Assembly (NCBI GenBank): GCA_036936605.1 | Contig: JAUPFV010000002.1 | Location: 124,542,376 to 124,606,375, forward strand | From: Limnanthes douglasii subsp. nivea | Lineage: Eukaryota; Streptophyta; Magnoliopsida; Brassicales; Limnanthaceae | DNA: 64,000 nucleotides | Direction: 5' to 3' | Shown: in pieces, positions 43,428 through 54,462 of the stretch | Position numbering within the stretch: position 1 is the first letter of the stretch | Layout of the letters: each line of letters begins with the position of its first letter | The notes under the pieces: model-generated | The model's database searches: none | Told to the model about the DNA's origin: nothing | What the model saw: the letters and a program-made list of their open reading frames with translations, nothing else | Made by a program: the position numbers and the translations under genes

Positions 43428-44381
43428 GTGTTGGCATATATAAATTTTCCAAAGGTTAGATCATAGTTGCTCGATGTGATTTTGTTCCTCTTTTTATAAG
43501 GCATATTTGGGTATATGTTATGGAGAGCTAAATGCAGATGAGGAAATAATTGTCCTAACCAGTGGCATCGAATATTAGGATGCATGAGTAACTAGAAGAT
43601 GAAAACCTTGACAAAAGTAAATCACCCATTCGTATTAATAAAGTTATCAGTATTGACCCTTATGACTATTATTTGGCAGGAAAGCAACATACAACTTCAT
43701 TTTCTAAGATATCTACTAGGTAATAAAAGTAAGAGTTAATATACTCTGATGTTTATGTTCCTATTTAAGTGGATTCTATTGGTGGTAATATATATTGTTT
43801 TACGATTATTAATTAGATTACTTGAAAAACTTGGGTAAACATGTATCCGATAAATACGGAAGTGTTCAAGATTTTCCACCAATTTCATGTTATGGTAAAT
43901 AAGAAGACAAAGAGAAAGGTGAAATATATTTTTTGACAATAAATGTGATCTTTTAATACTCCTTATGTACATCAACTATAAAATTAGTATGTTGAGGTGG
44001 TTCCTGATGATATCAAGGATGTTTCATTTGGTTTCGATTTACAAGATCATGTTTACGAGGATGATTTTAAGGAGACCTAATTTGATAAAGAAACTCGTGA
44101 TCAAAGAGATCAACCTACACCTCATGTGGATGATTCACAAGTTTGAAGGTCAACTAGAAACAAAAAAATCTTCAACAAGGTATTCGAACTCGGATTTTAT
44201 TCTAGCTATTAAAGAGGAACAACCAGATAATTATCAAGCCGTGTTATCTCATGTGGAGAAAACCCTTTGGTTTAATGCTATGAATGAAGAGAATTTTTCA
44301 TGAAAATAAAATATTATGAGCTAGTGGAACCTCATAATGAAAAGAAAGTCTTTAAAAATGGGTTTTCAAGAACAATAGAGA
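42780..44381 (+). pseudogene. Second copia relic (gag knuckle to RT start), deleted and truncated
   Basis: Same family as 1-506 plus 11231 onward: the zinc-knuckle region near 42960-43030, the NDNASLICDIDQCYHV spacer, EWFGDI (protease region) and integrase pieces to about 43935. It then skips the integrase C-terminal part (equivalent to about 12072-12620) and resumes at the GGTGGTTCCTGATGATATCAAGG linker (43996) and RT start (SNSDFILAIKEEQPDNYQ). The copia sequence stops near 44380. The region AACTAGTAACGATAATGCATC (43101 onward) shows the uninterrupted form of the site that copy 1 invaded. Confidence 0.82.
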
Positions 44382-45960
44382 CTGACAATAACGTTTTTTT
44401 GACTAATTTGACCAAAAATGAATCTTTATATGTTTGTTGTTATATTATTGTTAAATTTTATTTTTTAATTTTATAAATTATATTATATAACAACATTTTA
44501 ATTATATATTATAATAAATAGCGTAAATGACATAATTTTTTATAAATATAGATTAAATTTACATTCCATATAAACATAATTATCCTAGATGTAAAACTAT
44601 AAACATTTTAGATGATCATAAATTATAGAAAATAAAATACAACCATTTTTTTGTAGTTTTTTTAATAATAAAACCTAGGTTAAAAATCTACATGTTTATT
44701 TAAGTTCTATTTTTAATAAATTATCGATTTTGTACACATTTAAATAACCATATTATTATTTTTTATTTTATTTTTCTAAAAGTCATCTGAAATTTAAATA
44801 ACCATTTTTTTTATTCTTTCTTAATATTTTTTAGAATTTAAATATTTATAAATAAAACTTCATTAAATTTTTAGTCTATAATACAACTTCGATAAACATA
44901 TAAAAATTCAAAATCACTTAACGTATATAATTTGTGATTAGACAGCAAGACAATTTGCGGATGAAAAAAATATAAATTCATTTTATAAATTGATACAAAT
45001 ATTAAAATAAAACAAAAAAATTACTTGACACAAAAAGTATATGTTTAGAAAAAACTATTATTATCCTTAATATATTTAGAAACGCTTTATTACCGTAATT
45101 TACTGTTATGTGTGAAAAAGAATCATCGCGCGTATTATTTTATGCATACATTTTTTTATTATTAAACTGGATACACATCCATTTAAAATTAAATCATGAT
45201 TTTAAAAAATTTAATAAAGTACCTATCAATATTTTTAATATTTTAGATGATGTAATGCAAGCAGTATTTAAGTTTGTGGCCGGAAGAAAGCATGCTGGAT
45301 GAAATATGAGGGGGATAAAAGTTTATCGAGTTTTTCATCTTTTATATGATGTACAACGGGTAGTGTTTGATTTGATCTCATTAGGTCTGACTAATATAAT
45401 TTACAAACAGTATTATAAGTAGTTAATAGATCATTCATGGATCAAATGAAATAATTTGTACAATGTGTTATGTAATAATAAAAGAAAAACAAATTCAAAA
45501 TAGAATTAATAAGGTTATGCAAAGTACGAGCGAATTTGATGTTATTTGGACTTATTTTATATTTTTTATGTTTTTATTATCTGATGCCATGCATTTTTTT
45601 CCAGTTAATGTAGAATCCTATGTTGGTTGTTAAAATTAATAACAAATACATTTTAATGATTAATCATACTATTTACATTTTGTAAGGTATTGTTTTTCAC
45701 AACATAGGTCATTCTCACACATAAAATGTGGATATTAGTCATATTGTTATATGTAGCATTGAAACATAGTACTCGAGATGTTGAGACTTTTAACTTTTTC
45801 ACTACAAGTTTCATTATGCGAAGTAATGATATATTTGTCACGATGATGGGTTATTATCGCTGTAACAAATGTATCACGAACTTAGGCATTAAAACTCATT
45901 ATGGAGGTTGAAATAGTCATCTCCATAAATATTAATATTTACACAAATGTACAACATTAT
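44382..45960. repeat. AT-rich segment X, copy 1
   Basis: Begins right after the truncated copia RT with TTGACTAATTTGACCAAA and shares collinear blocks with 54346-55877, e.g. TATAAAAATTCAAAATCA near 44900 against TATAAAAATTTAAAATCA near 54780, and AGCATGCTGGATGAAATATG near 45287 against a related block near 55337. Highly diverged, no gene seen. Confidence 0.65.
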
Positions 45961-46034
45961 TATTCTTTTGTACGTCACGTACGAAAAAACCAAATTAAGA
46001 AAGTATATTTAATTTTTGCGCACTACAATTACGA

Positions 46035-47075
46035 TTACTCATATAGTATTTTATCTTTGGATGTTATAAAATAAAAAATGTTTAATGAAGATATTTAAAT
46101 AAATAAAATAAGAGTTGACAGTTCACAAGCTATTTTAATTGAGAATATAGTAATATCCAAGAGTAGAGGTCCTAAATTTCATAGTTTCTCAAAATTAATT
46201 TATAAGTCTACATATGGGAAAGAGACTATTTTATACCACTATTGCAGTAAGCTTGGTCATATACAAAGATATTATTATTGATGAAAGAAATAAAAAAAGT
46301 AACAAGTCAAAATTAGGATGATAATAGATATTTCTTCTACTAATAATGGTGATGCATCATTGATTTGTGTTGTTTCGGATTTTATTACGTTGATAGTTCA
46401 AATTTAGAATGGTTTGTGGATACATGTATTTTATATCATTGTGTTCCTAATAGTGAATATATTTTTTTAATTACAAATATGGTAGTTTTTGTAGTGTCAA
46501 GATAGAAAATTATAGTTCAACTAGCATTATTGGGTTTGGTGATATATGTGTGAAGAAATGTGATGTCTACATACTTACACTGAAATATATGTGCCATATT
46601 ATAGATTTACGTCTGAATCTTTTGTTTGAAACTCTCTTAGATCAATAATAATTTTGTCATAATTTTTGTGATGATAAATTAAAATTGACAAAAGTTCGAT
46701 GATAGTTTCTCGATGTGATTTTGTTGGTCTTTGTATAATCCATATTTGGGTATATATTACGGTGAGTTGAATACAGTTGAGAAAATAATTCTCCTAACTT
46801 ATATCATCGAATACCAGGATGCATGAGTGACAAGAAGTTGAAAATATTGAAAGATAAATCACTAATTCATGTTGATAAAGCTATCACTGTTGACTTTTAT
46901 GACTATTGTTTGGCAGGAAATTAATATAGATATTTGTTTTCTAAGAAGTCCACTAAACGACAGTGAAAGTTGGAGTTAGTATACTATGATGGTTGTGGTC
47001 CTATTTAAGTTAATTTTATTGGTTGTAACAAATATTTTGTTATATTTATTTAGAGATTACTCAAAAAAACTTGGG
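46035..47075 (+). pseudogene. Third copia relic (gag knuckle to integrase), interrupted by TatC
   Basis: Same family. YHYCSKLGHIQRYYY keeps part of the CCHC knuckle near 46230-46280, followed by protease and pre-integrase stretches (AATGGTTTGTGGATAC near 46410, TGACTATTGTTTGGCAGG near 46900). It ends at ACTCAAAAAAACTTGGG, where the TatC LTR remnant starts. The likely continuation lies beyond TatC at 53720. Confidence 0.78.
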
Positions 47076-47167
47076 TTTCTCTCTCTACATCTCGTGTTTC
47101 TCTCTCTAGATAATGTTCCAGTGTTATCCGGTAGCAATTTAGGAGCCATATATTTCTAGAATCATCA
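47076..47167 (+). repeat. Truncated 5' LTR of TatC (last 92 bp)
   Basis: TTTCTCTCTCTAC to TTTCTAGAATCATCA corresponds to the end of the 3' LTR (53630-53719). The first 250 bp or so are missing and the copia relic abuts directly. Confidence 0.75.
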
Positions 47168-47168
47168 T

Positions 47169-47186
47169 TGGCACCGTCTATAGAAA
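47169..47186 (+). other. Primer-binding site of TatC
   Basis: TGGCACCGTCTATAGAAA, one T after the LTR end, at the same spacing as TGGCGCCGTCTGTGGGAA of TatA. Decayed tRNA-Asp-like site. Confidence 0.6.
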
Positions 47187-49850
47187 AACTAAAGTGCTAC
47201 CCAGAGACAAATTCCCAAAAATTACTATTCCCAAATCACAAATTTGAAAAGAGAGATGAACACAGATTTTATAGAGGGACAGATTGCATGAGTATAAGCT
47301 ATCGAGGTCGTATCCTACTCCAAAAATTCCTATTCGAGGAACAAAAAAATGAAGAGCAACATTATGACGATGATCAATATGGCCAAGAACGGACTAAAAG
47401 ATTGACTCTAATCATAACCAGACAACAATTATTCGACAATATTGACAAGCTGAACACTGAAAAAAATAGCTCTGATCGATAAGAAACTAAGATAAAAAAT
47501 TTGAAGAGAGCTATTACCTGATAATGCTAAAGAAAAAGAGAAAATTCAGGATTAGGATCACGATAGACATGGGAACCGGACTCAGGGTCGAGACGAAGAG
47601 CGGCATCAAGAAAGATAATTTTCGAGAAAGGAAAGAAAAATCAGACGCAAGTACGATACAGAATCTAGTGAGTCTTTGGTTTATGACTCCGATGAGTCTT
47701 CATCTCCAAATCGTGAATACCAATGCGACAAGAAGGAAAATAGAAGTTTAAGAAAATGAGAAGACCAATGTCGTGCCTTCTGCCGATTGAAAGGGTTGAA
47801 AAAGAAGATAAACAGTATGGATAAGAGAACCCCTGGCTATGTGGATAATTATAGGACAATCATAGTTAATAGAAGAGAACAAAAAGTACTACACAGTAAA
47901 TTCCGTCAGGCAGTCATAGCCTCGAGTAAAAGGTTAACACGCAATTTGGTAACCCATTCGAGGAGGGCTTGTACGCGAATCCCGCAGAGTGACTATGGTG
48001 TGGTATGTTTGGGATCAGCCATAATTAAAAGTCGTCTCCTCTCTCATATGAAATCCGTTTGGGCCATTTTCCAAAACATTTTGATATTTCCTAGACTAGA
48101 AAAATATGATGGGATGAAGGATCCGGACATTATTTGGAGTTGTTCAAAACTTTTACACTAAATTTTGATAATGTTGACAAGTTACTTTGCCGAGGATTTT
48201 CGCAAATGTTTAAATACATAGCTTCAAAATTGTATAACTGATTTCCTCCATGATGCATCAGAAGCATCGATACGTTTTGGGTTTTGTTAACATAACAATT
48301 TGTGGGGATCAAGAACTTCTGAGCTAACATGGATACGATCGTCAATTGTCGAAAAATGGTCGGGAAAAGTGTGAGGGACTACACATGCACTACATGAAAG
48401 CCAATACCAATCTCAACCACTGTGAGGAGACTGTGGCGTTAATTGGGTTCAGGTTGGGTCTGCTTCCCGGGCCCATAAATGAAGTTGCCACCAAGAAACA
48501 AGCTTTTACTTTTATGGCGTTGTTAGCTCAATTCAAAAAGTGAATCTTGGTCGAGGAAATTCAAGCATCGGAACTCACCACACAGTGGCAGCAAAACATG
48601 CAATCCTTAGTCGTAGTATACCAGTAGGGTCATGTATCGATCCCACAACCGCAACCGATCAGGACTTACCCATTAATTCAGCCTCATCGGATCAGGAACA
48701 GTCATCAGATAGTTAATGCTCAAGAAGCATCCCGACCCATATCAAACAAATGGATCTAGCCCCCTCCCCTTCCCTCTATTTTGCTGAATTGAACGAGTGT
48801 GTGTCAACTATCTTTGAGAAAGCAAGGAAACACATCCATTTTCGGAATCCATTGAGAAAACCACAGCAACAGACATTGTAAATACCATGATGATGTGAGG
48901 CAAGATACAAAGGATTGCATTGCGCTAAAAAAATACAAATGCTAATAGTGAATGCAAAATTAACAATTTTTATTAAAAACAATCCTAGTAGAATACAGGG
49001 GGGAGCGAGGTCACGCTAGCCCCAAAGCAAGAAAACACCTTGGCCATTTTGGAGATCACCGTTACATTTTATATAGCTTCTGAGTATTTGGATCCAAATG
49101 AGGATCATAACATAATTAACGTTGTAGAATAAATATTACTTGATCCCAGTGGAAAGATTAGTAGTTTGTGCAAGTTTTTAAATCAGTAACTATATTTCTA
49201 GGAGACTCTATGGAAGGGATAACAAATTTCTCCCCAAAGAGGAACATTTTGAGCTTGGCCATATAGTTTGAAGCGGGGGCTTCACCCCACCTATAAAGGA
49301 ATCCGTCCCTAGTTCTGTGTTTTGATGACAATGATATGAGCGAAGTTGCCAGACCACATGACGATGCGGTGGTTTTAGTGGCAGAACTATTGGAGATGAA
49401 GTCTGGAGGGTATTGATCGATAAAAATAGTTCCACCAACATAGTTCTCATGACAACTTATGAGAAGTTCAAGAGGCCATCGGTCATCCTGCAATTTGAGT
49501 GGGCTATAGTGGGTTTTACAGGGGCAATGGTAGAACTAGGAGGGGAATTTGAAGGAATGGTAGAATTAGGTCAGAGACTTTTAAAAAAAAGGTATTGGTG
49601 CTCTTTATTGTTGTAGATGTCCTGACCTTATACAATATAATTTTCAATAGAACTTGGCTATCTAGGATACACGCGGTGGCATCAACGGTCCACCAATTCT
49701 TAAATTATATAGTCGGTAAGATTTTGAGGACTATGTGGAGCAGCCAGAAGACAACCAGAGAGTGCTTCCGAACAACTTTAGCATTGAAGGGTAGTAAAAA
49801 CCGAATTAAGGAGAGATTATCAGTTATCCGAGTCAACTTTGGGGTCCAAT
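47187..49850 (+). pseudogene. gag-pro: gag-pro relic of TatC
   Basis: Collinear with TatA gag-pro but full of stops. RLTLIITRQQLFDNIDKLN (near 47400) matches RSTLIMTRKQLLEDIAKLK of TatA. FRLGLLPGPINEVATKKQAF (near 48450) matches the capsid end. CKYHDDVRQDTKDC (near 48880) keeps the C-x2-H and final C of the knuckle. The protease region at 49410-49600 reads IDKNSSTNIVLMTTY, with the active-site DTGSS altered to DKNSS. It ends near 49850; the stop-CAR-YYA motif is not preserved here. Confidence 0.82.
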
Positions 49851-50795
49851 CCTGTGGACGATCCAAGGGAATTCCCCAAATTTCTGGTATTCGATGAGAA
49901 CTAAGAAAGCTACGCACTTCTTGGAGGGAAGATATTGAAAATTGGAACTAATTTGTCTATGGAGGTTTGGGAAAAGTTGATTTCTTTCTTATCAATTATA
50001 TATGTTTACTTGGTGTTATGAGGATGTAACGGGGGTCCCCGAAAGCATGATTTGTCATGGCAAAAAAGTCTGCCCATTTATTCAGAAACGAAAATCTATT
50101 TCTCATGAGAAGGCTAAAGAAACTACCGCTAAGGTGCATAGGTTGAAAAAAGTAGGACATATCCGCGAATCCCAATACCCTTTTATGGACGACCAAACCC
50201 ATTCTGGTCAAAACTAAATATAGAAAATGGAGAATGTTGAATGGATTTTAATGTACTTAATAGAATTATCATTGACTTTCTCAAGAAAAAATTAGAGCAG
50301 AAGGCCGAGAAATAGCCAGACTATTTAAAAGAGGTGTTATGGGCATATCGAACTACTCCTCGTATTACGACTCGAGAATCACCTTATGCGTTGGTGTATG
50401 GTATGGATGTTGTGACTACCTTAGAATCTATGTTCCCATCTTATAGGGTCAAATGTTATTCGGAGGATGGTAATGATGAAGTTCGATTCCTTGCTCTTCA
50501 TCTAATCGAGGAAATCTGAAGTCAATGGCATTTAAATTCGTTGCATTATCAGACCTTGATGCGAATCATGTACGCTTCAAGAGTCCGATGAAGAGAGTTT
50601 AAGGCCGACGATAAAGTCCTAAGGAATGTAATTTTTCATATCAAGGATAATAGCCTCAGGAAATTGGCTCCAAACATGGAAGACTTGTACCAAGTAACGG
50701 AGAAATTAAAGCCAGAAGGTATCGAATAAAGGACAAAGATAACTGAGCTCTTCAGCATCCATTAAACATCGAACATATCAATCTGTATTTATAAT
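49851..50795 (+). pseudogene. pol: pol relic of TatC with central deletion
   Basis: VDDPREFPKFLVFDEN (near 49857) matches the start of TatA pol; FTWCYEDVTGVPES and HIRESQYPF (50002-50200) match the RT N-terminal part. At about 50290 the sequence jumps to LKEVLWAYRTTPRITTRESP (50325), the end of the integrase core, then the C-terminal module to HINLYL (near 50790). The deletion removes the RT active site, both RNase H domains and the D-D-E core (over 2 kb by comparison with TatA). Confidence 0.82.
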
Positions 50796-50988
50796 AATTT
50801 TCAGACACTTGTACTTTTATTTTTCATCATGTTGTAAAAAAATTTAGTCGGTGATACACTCTTTCCTACTGTGCTGGCACGAGAAGGGTTTGCTTCAGGT
50901 GCTTGGGAAAACCAATTTTTTAATATAAAATTATCATTTTATAATGTTTGCAGGATCTGAGGTAAAACGTTTCTTTGGGTAACAATTT

Positions 50989-51227
50989 TGGACCTGAAGG
51001 GTCTTTCAACTTCGGTTGATAAACATATTATTTTCTTAGTCTGGACCTGAGAGGTCTTTCAACTTCAGTTTATCAACATATTATTTTCTTAATATGGCCC
51101 TAAGAGGTCTTTCAACTTCGGTTGATCAACATCTAATCTTCTTCCTCTAGGCCTAACGAGTCTTTCAACTTTGGTTGATCAACATATTATTTTCACCTGA
51201 GGGGTCTTTCAACTTTGGTTGATCAAC
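50989..51227. repeat. Tandem repeats of about 53 bp (about 5 units), TatC
   Basis: Each unit has GGxCCTxAGxGGTCTTTCAACTT, then GGTTGATCAACAT, then an AT-rich tail. The last units are shorter. It lies between pol and the aORF, as does the unrelated 88-bp array of TatA. The gap 51228-51469 holds no gene. Confidence 0.85.
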
Positions 51228-51469
51228 AAGTCATATTTTTTTAACTTGGTTTATCTTCGCGTCGGAAACTGAGAACAAACTTATCAAAATAACAAATTGA
51301 CATAAGCTGTAATATAAAAAATATCTAGAGGTAAGGTAAATTATAAAGAACACCAAATTACACGACCCAAGCATACGCATACCCAAGTGAGGTCATCTAT
51401 TCTCTCAGGCCTCACTTATAGATACAAAATGGTGTTTTCATGCCTTATCGGTGTCCAGCAAGTCACTCA

Positions 51470-52778
51470 CTATTTGTATGTTATTGGCCAAGAAAATGTA
51501 AAAATTGGCTGATTAGGCACTTTTGATATACTAATAATTGCTACAAACTCCTTCATTGACATTTTTATCCCCGACAAGCGTGACGGTTTTATGCATGACA
51601 TTAGTGTGAACCAAGCATTTGTACTGAATTGGATCAGACATAGCTTAACCATCTTGAAGTACCTTACTATTTCTAGGTTTAGTGGAAACAAAATCCCCAA
51701 GTTCAGTGCGTTGGAGAATACTGTTAGCTTCATCTCTCACGCAGATAAGAGTGTTTCTTCACGCGTCGGGAAACATATAGTAACGCACTCCGGGATACCC
51801 TAGCTAGTCTTCAATTCTGATTATTTTACGAGCACTATAGTATAGATACTTGTGGTTGTAGATGGAAATTATGTGCGGGCCTATATAGCCAATGTGATAG
51901 TCGGTCAATACCTTGTCTATTTCTGATGGTAAAGTCTCATCTTCCTCCGTATTCTTAGTAGCACCAGTATTTTCTATAACTGGTTGTTTTCCCTCTGTAT
52001 GATCAATAGCACCCTCCCCAACATCGGGTCTGCTACCAGCATCAAAAAATCAGCGGCATGGGTCTTATCAACGTCAGGCGTAACCTTTTGTTTTGTTTTT
52101 GTAGGCAAGACCCCTTTGGTAACGGTCGATTCCTTGGGGGTTGCGTCGAGTTTTTGGTGGCTTGGTCTTAACAGCGTCTGGCATCATTTTGTTTTTGCTT
52201 TGAGAGTCAAGGCCCCTTTGGCAACGACCAGTTCCTTAATGGAGGTGATAGGGGCAGTTCGGCTGACGCTTGGTTCAGGTTGGTTATCTAAAGGAATTAC
52301 CTTGTCTTTAGAACTACACATTCCTTTGACACTACACATTTAGTAGTGGCAGCGGTATTACGACCATTTTCAACGCCAATAATTTTCGAACTTACGTTGA
52401 CATACTCAGGCGCGTCAGATAATGATGAAGAACTTGAGTCCCCCATGGCCAAAAAATGAGAATCGGGACGATTTTGTTTTTTGCAAATTTCCTTTTTGGG
52501 GTTGGAAGTTTGTCCAAGACCACAAGTTCAACTTTAACCAGGTTGAGGATCTGGATCAGACCAACGGGTCGAGACAGAAACAATAAGGGGCGATTGTGAG
52601 AAAAAATTTGGTTTACATGAGAATGGCTCTGATCAAGGTTAAAGGCCTCGTACAAATTGGTATGAGAGGATAGCCTCAGAGAATTTTTGATTACCCCTGC
52701 TGCTCGGTATTTGGCACGAAAAGTTAAAGTAATCTTAAATACCAAATATGCGCTTTTTACTAAGTTTTGGTTTTTCAT
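51470..52778 (-). pseudogene. aORF relic of TatC
   Basis: Minus strand, antisense to TatC gag-pol. The start at 52778 has context TTTATGAAAA like TatA. The protein begins MKNQNLVK, then KYRAAGVI (TatA EYRRAGLI). The conserved domain survives at 51470-51733: FSNALNLGILFPLNLEIVRY and FSTNAWFTLMSCI, compared with TatA FTELFNWGLRFPLDPEIALY and LTPNGWYTLMSCI. Many stops and frameshifts lie between, and nothing beyond the domain (intron position, coiled coil) is recognisable, so the 3' half is lost. Confidence 0.75.
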
Positions 52779-52886
52779 AAATCGTACGATATCACACTTT
52801 ATCTCTCTAGAAAAATCAAGCACTAAGTCTCTCTTTCTCTCTCTATTTACAATTTATCTGAAAGCGATTAATGAGTCAATGAGAAG

Positions 52887-52895
52887 TATTTATAG
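52887..52895 (-). promoter_or_regulatory. TATA box of the TatC aORF
   Basis: CTATAAATA on the minus strand, 109 nt ahead of the aORF ATG, followed by AGAGAGAGAAAGAGAG and AGTGCTTG. This is the same order as in TatA copy 1 (CTATAAATA, AGAGAGAGAAAGTGCTTG, TTTATGAAA). Confidence 0.68.
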
Positions 52896-52924
52896 ATGAG
52901 CCACCCTATCCACAGCTATATTCA

Positions 52925-53180
52925 TAAGGCGTAATCGATCGAGCTTCTGGAAGTTTAAGAGTCAATTTTTAGAAATACAAATTGACACACATCAAATGGT
53001 CAGTGGACATATGTTCTGTTGTGACACCTCTGCAGGGCTAGTGGGCTAGCGGGCTAGCGCAATCAATTGAGCATCAGGTAGTTCAAGAGTTTTTTTTTCA
53101 AATTACAAGTGGTGCGCCATCAAATAATCAGATGACACATATTCTATCGCGATACAATATTCGCCTCTACAAGGCTAGTG
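52925..53180. repeat. Diverged tandem duplication of about 125 bp upstream of the TatC aORF promoter
   Basis: Two units share, in order, ATCxATxGAGC, GTTxAAGAGT, AxATxCAAxTG, CATCAAAT, GACACATATTCT or GACATATGTTCT, and AGGCTAGTGGGCT (or AGGGCTAGTGGGCT). It occupies the place of the G-box region in TatA. The rest up to 53375 shows nothing else. Confidence 0.6.
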
Positions 53181-53375
53181 GGCTTGGCCTATCCAGACAG
53201 AATGAGTCGGTCCATTATTCATAGGTACTGAGCGATATTTTCAGCATTTCGAATAGTTGGACAAACATCGAAATTCTGACTCAGTAAAGATGATAAGTCC
53301 AAGTCGTAGAAACCCGACCCTAAAGGAAACAACATAGTCCTTGCTTGATTCTCTTACAAGAACTAGGATGGCTAC

Positions 53376-53719
53376 TGATAAGGGCACAAATTATCCGGTC
53401 CCAACGGCTCGGCAAGCCCACAGGTATTAATGTGTTGGAATAATAGTTTGTAATAAGAAGGATAAACTAAGAAATATGAGGACTTATCTTGTAAATGATG
53501 AGTATGTGAGTATGATTAGAGTAAATAAAGGGTGAAATATACTAAAATTGGTCACCCATTTAGGTTTTGGTCCCACTACATTTACTATATAAGGTCGTAA
53601 ACAATTAATATAATATACATACTTTTTCACACATGTTCTCTCTAAATCCCGTATTTCTCTCTTATTATTCTAGTGTAATTTGGTAGCGATATAGGGTCTG
53701 AATATTTCTAGAACCATCA
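53376..53719 (+). repeat. 3' LTR of TatC
   Basis: 344 bp, from TGATAAGGGCACAAATT to TTTCTAGAACCATCA. It is preceded by AACTAGGATGGCTAC, the polypurine-tract position (compare ACTGGGGGGCTAC of TatA). TATA box TATATAAGG at 53586-53594 with a CT-rich leader, as in the TatA LTR. Confidence 0.82.
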
Positions 53720-54345
53720 AAGGCGCTTTTTAATAATATTGAGGATGTTTCACTCTGTTGTGATTTGCAAGATCATGTCCACGAGGATAATTCTAATTAG
53801 ATCTTATTTGAGGAAAATTCATGATAAAGAAAATCATGAGCGAATGAAGCAATATACCCCTTACGTGCAGGATGCACAAGTTTGAAGGTTAACTAAAGAG
53901 AGCATATCTTCAATAAGGTATTTAAACTCGGAGTTTATTCTAGTCACTAAAGAGAAAGAGTCAGATAATTATCAAGACGTTGGCTAAAAATTATGGTTAG
54001 TCACTGGAGTTTATCTCTTGTTTCAAAACTACAACTTATCTAATTTTTGTATCAAACAACCACTTTGTTGCACCAACAGTCAATATCGTTCGTCTTTTTT
54101 TACAAAGAAAACCAACAAAAGTGGTAATTTTGACACAAATATAACTCGAGTGACAACTTTGAAACAAGTGACTAACTCTGGTGACTAACTAGGATTCTTA
54201 GACACAAGACGTGTTATTTTATGAGGAGAAAACAATAAAGGAATAGTATTCTTCTTTAAAAATGGAAAATTATGTACTAGTGAAACCTTTTAATAGAATG
54301 AAAGTCTTAAAATAGATTTTTAAGAACAAAAGAGATTAAAAAAAG
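53720..54345 (+). pseudogene. Fourth copia fragment (linker and RT start), continuation beyond TatC
   Basis: AATAATATTGAGGATGTTTCAC, then GATCATGTCCACGAGGATAATTC, then SNSEFILVTKEKESDNYQ match the copia linker and RT start at 12650-12940. The copia homology ends near 54345 at the same place as the relic ending near 44380, and segment X follows in both. A non-copia insert of about 230 bp (about 53975-54210) interrupts it. Confidence 0.72.
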
Positions 54346-54390
54346 TTTTATTTTTACTAATTTGACCAAAGATGAATCAAAAATTTATAA

Positions 54391-54462
54391 TGCGTCTGCC
54401 GGGAGTCGAACCCGGGTCTATTGCTTGGAAGGCAATTATCCTAACCGTTGGACTACAAACGC
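54391..54462 (-). tRNA. tRNA-Gly (anticodon UCC)
   Basis: 72-nt cloverleaf on the minus strand. GCGTTTG pairs with CAGACGC in the acceptor stem (one G-U pair). The D-arm region has the A-box TAGTCCAACGG, the anticodon loop is CTTCCAA (anticodon TCC) and the T-arm is CCGGGTTCGACTCCCGG (B-box GGTTCGACTCC). Discriminator base A at 54391; a T5 run about 8 nt downstream (54383-54379) would stop RNA polymerase III. No intron and no encoded CCA. It decodes glycine GGA and, by wobble, GGG codons. It looks intact, although it lies among decayed transposons. Confidence 0.93.

Larger units (their letters stand above)
47076..53719 (+). mobile_element. TatC: old Tat-lineage element in + orientation with antisense ORF
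   Basis: 6.6-kb decayed element in the opposite orientation to TatA and TatB. Order: truncated 5' LTR, primer site, gag-pro, pol with RT-RNase H-integrase core missing, tandem repeats, aORF on the minus strand with its own TATA box, 3' LTR. The plan matches TatA. The LTR start TGATAAGGG and start context of the aORF resemble TatA, but the sequence is much diverged. It sits inside a copia relic (46035-47075 and 53720-54345). Confidence 0.85.
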
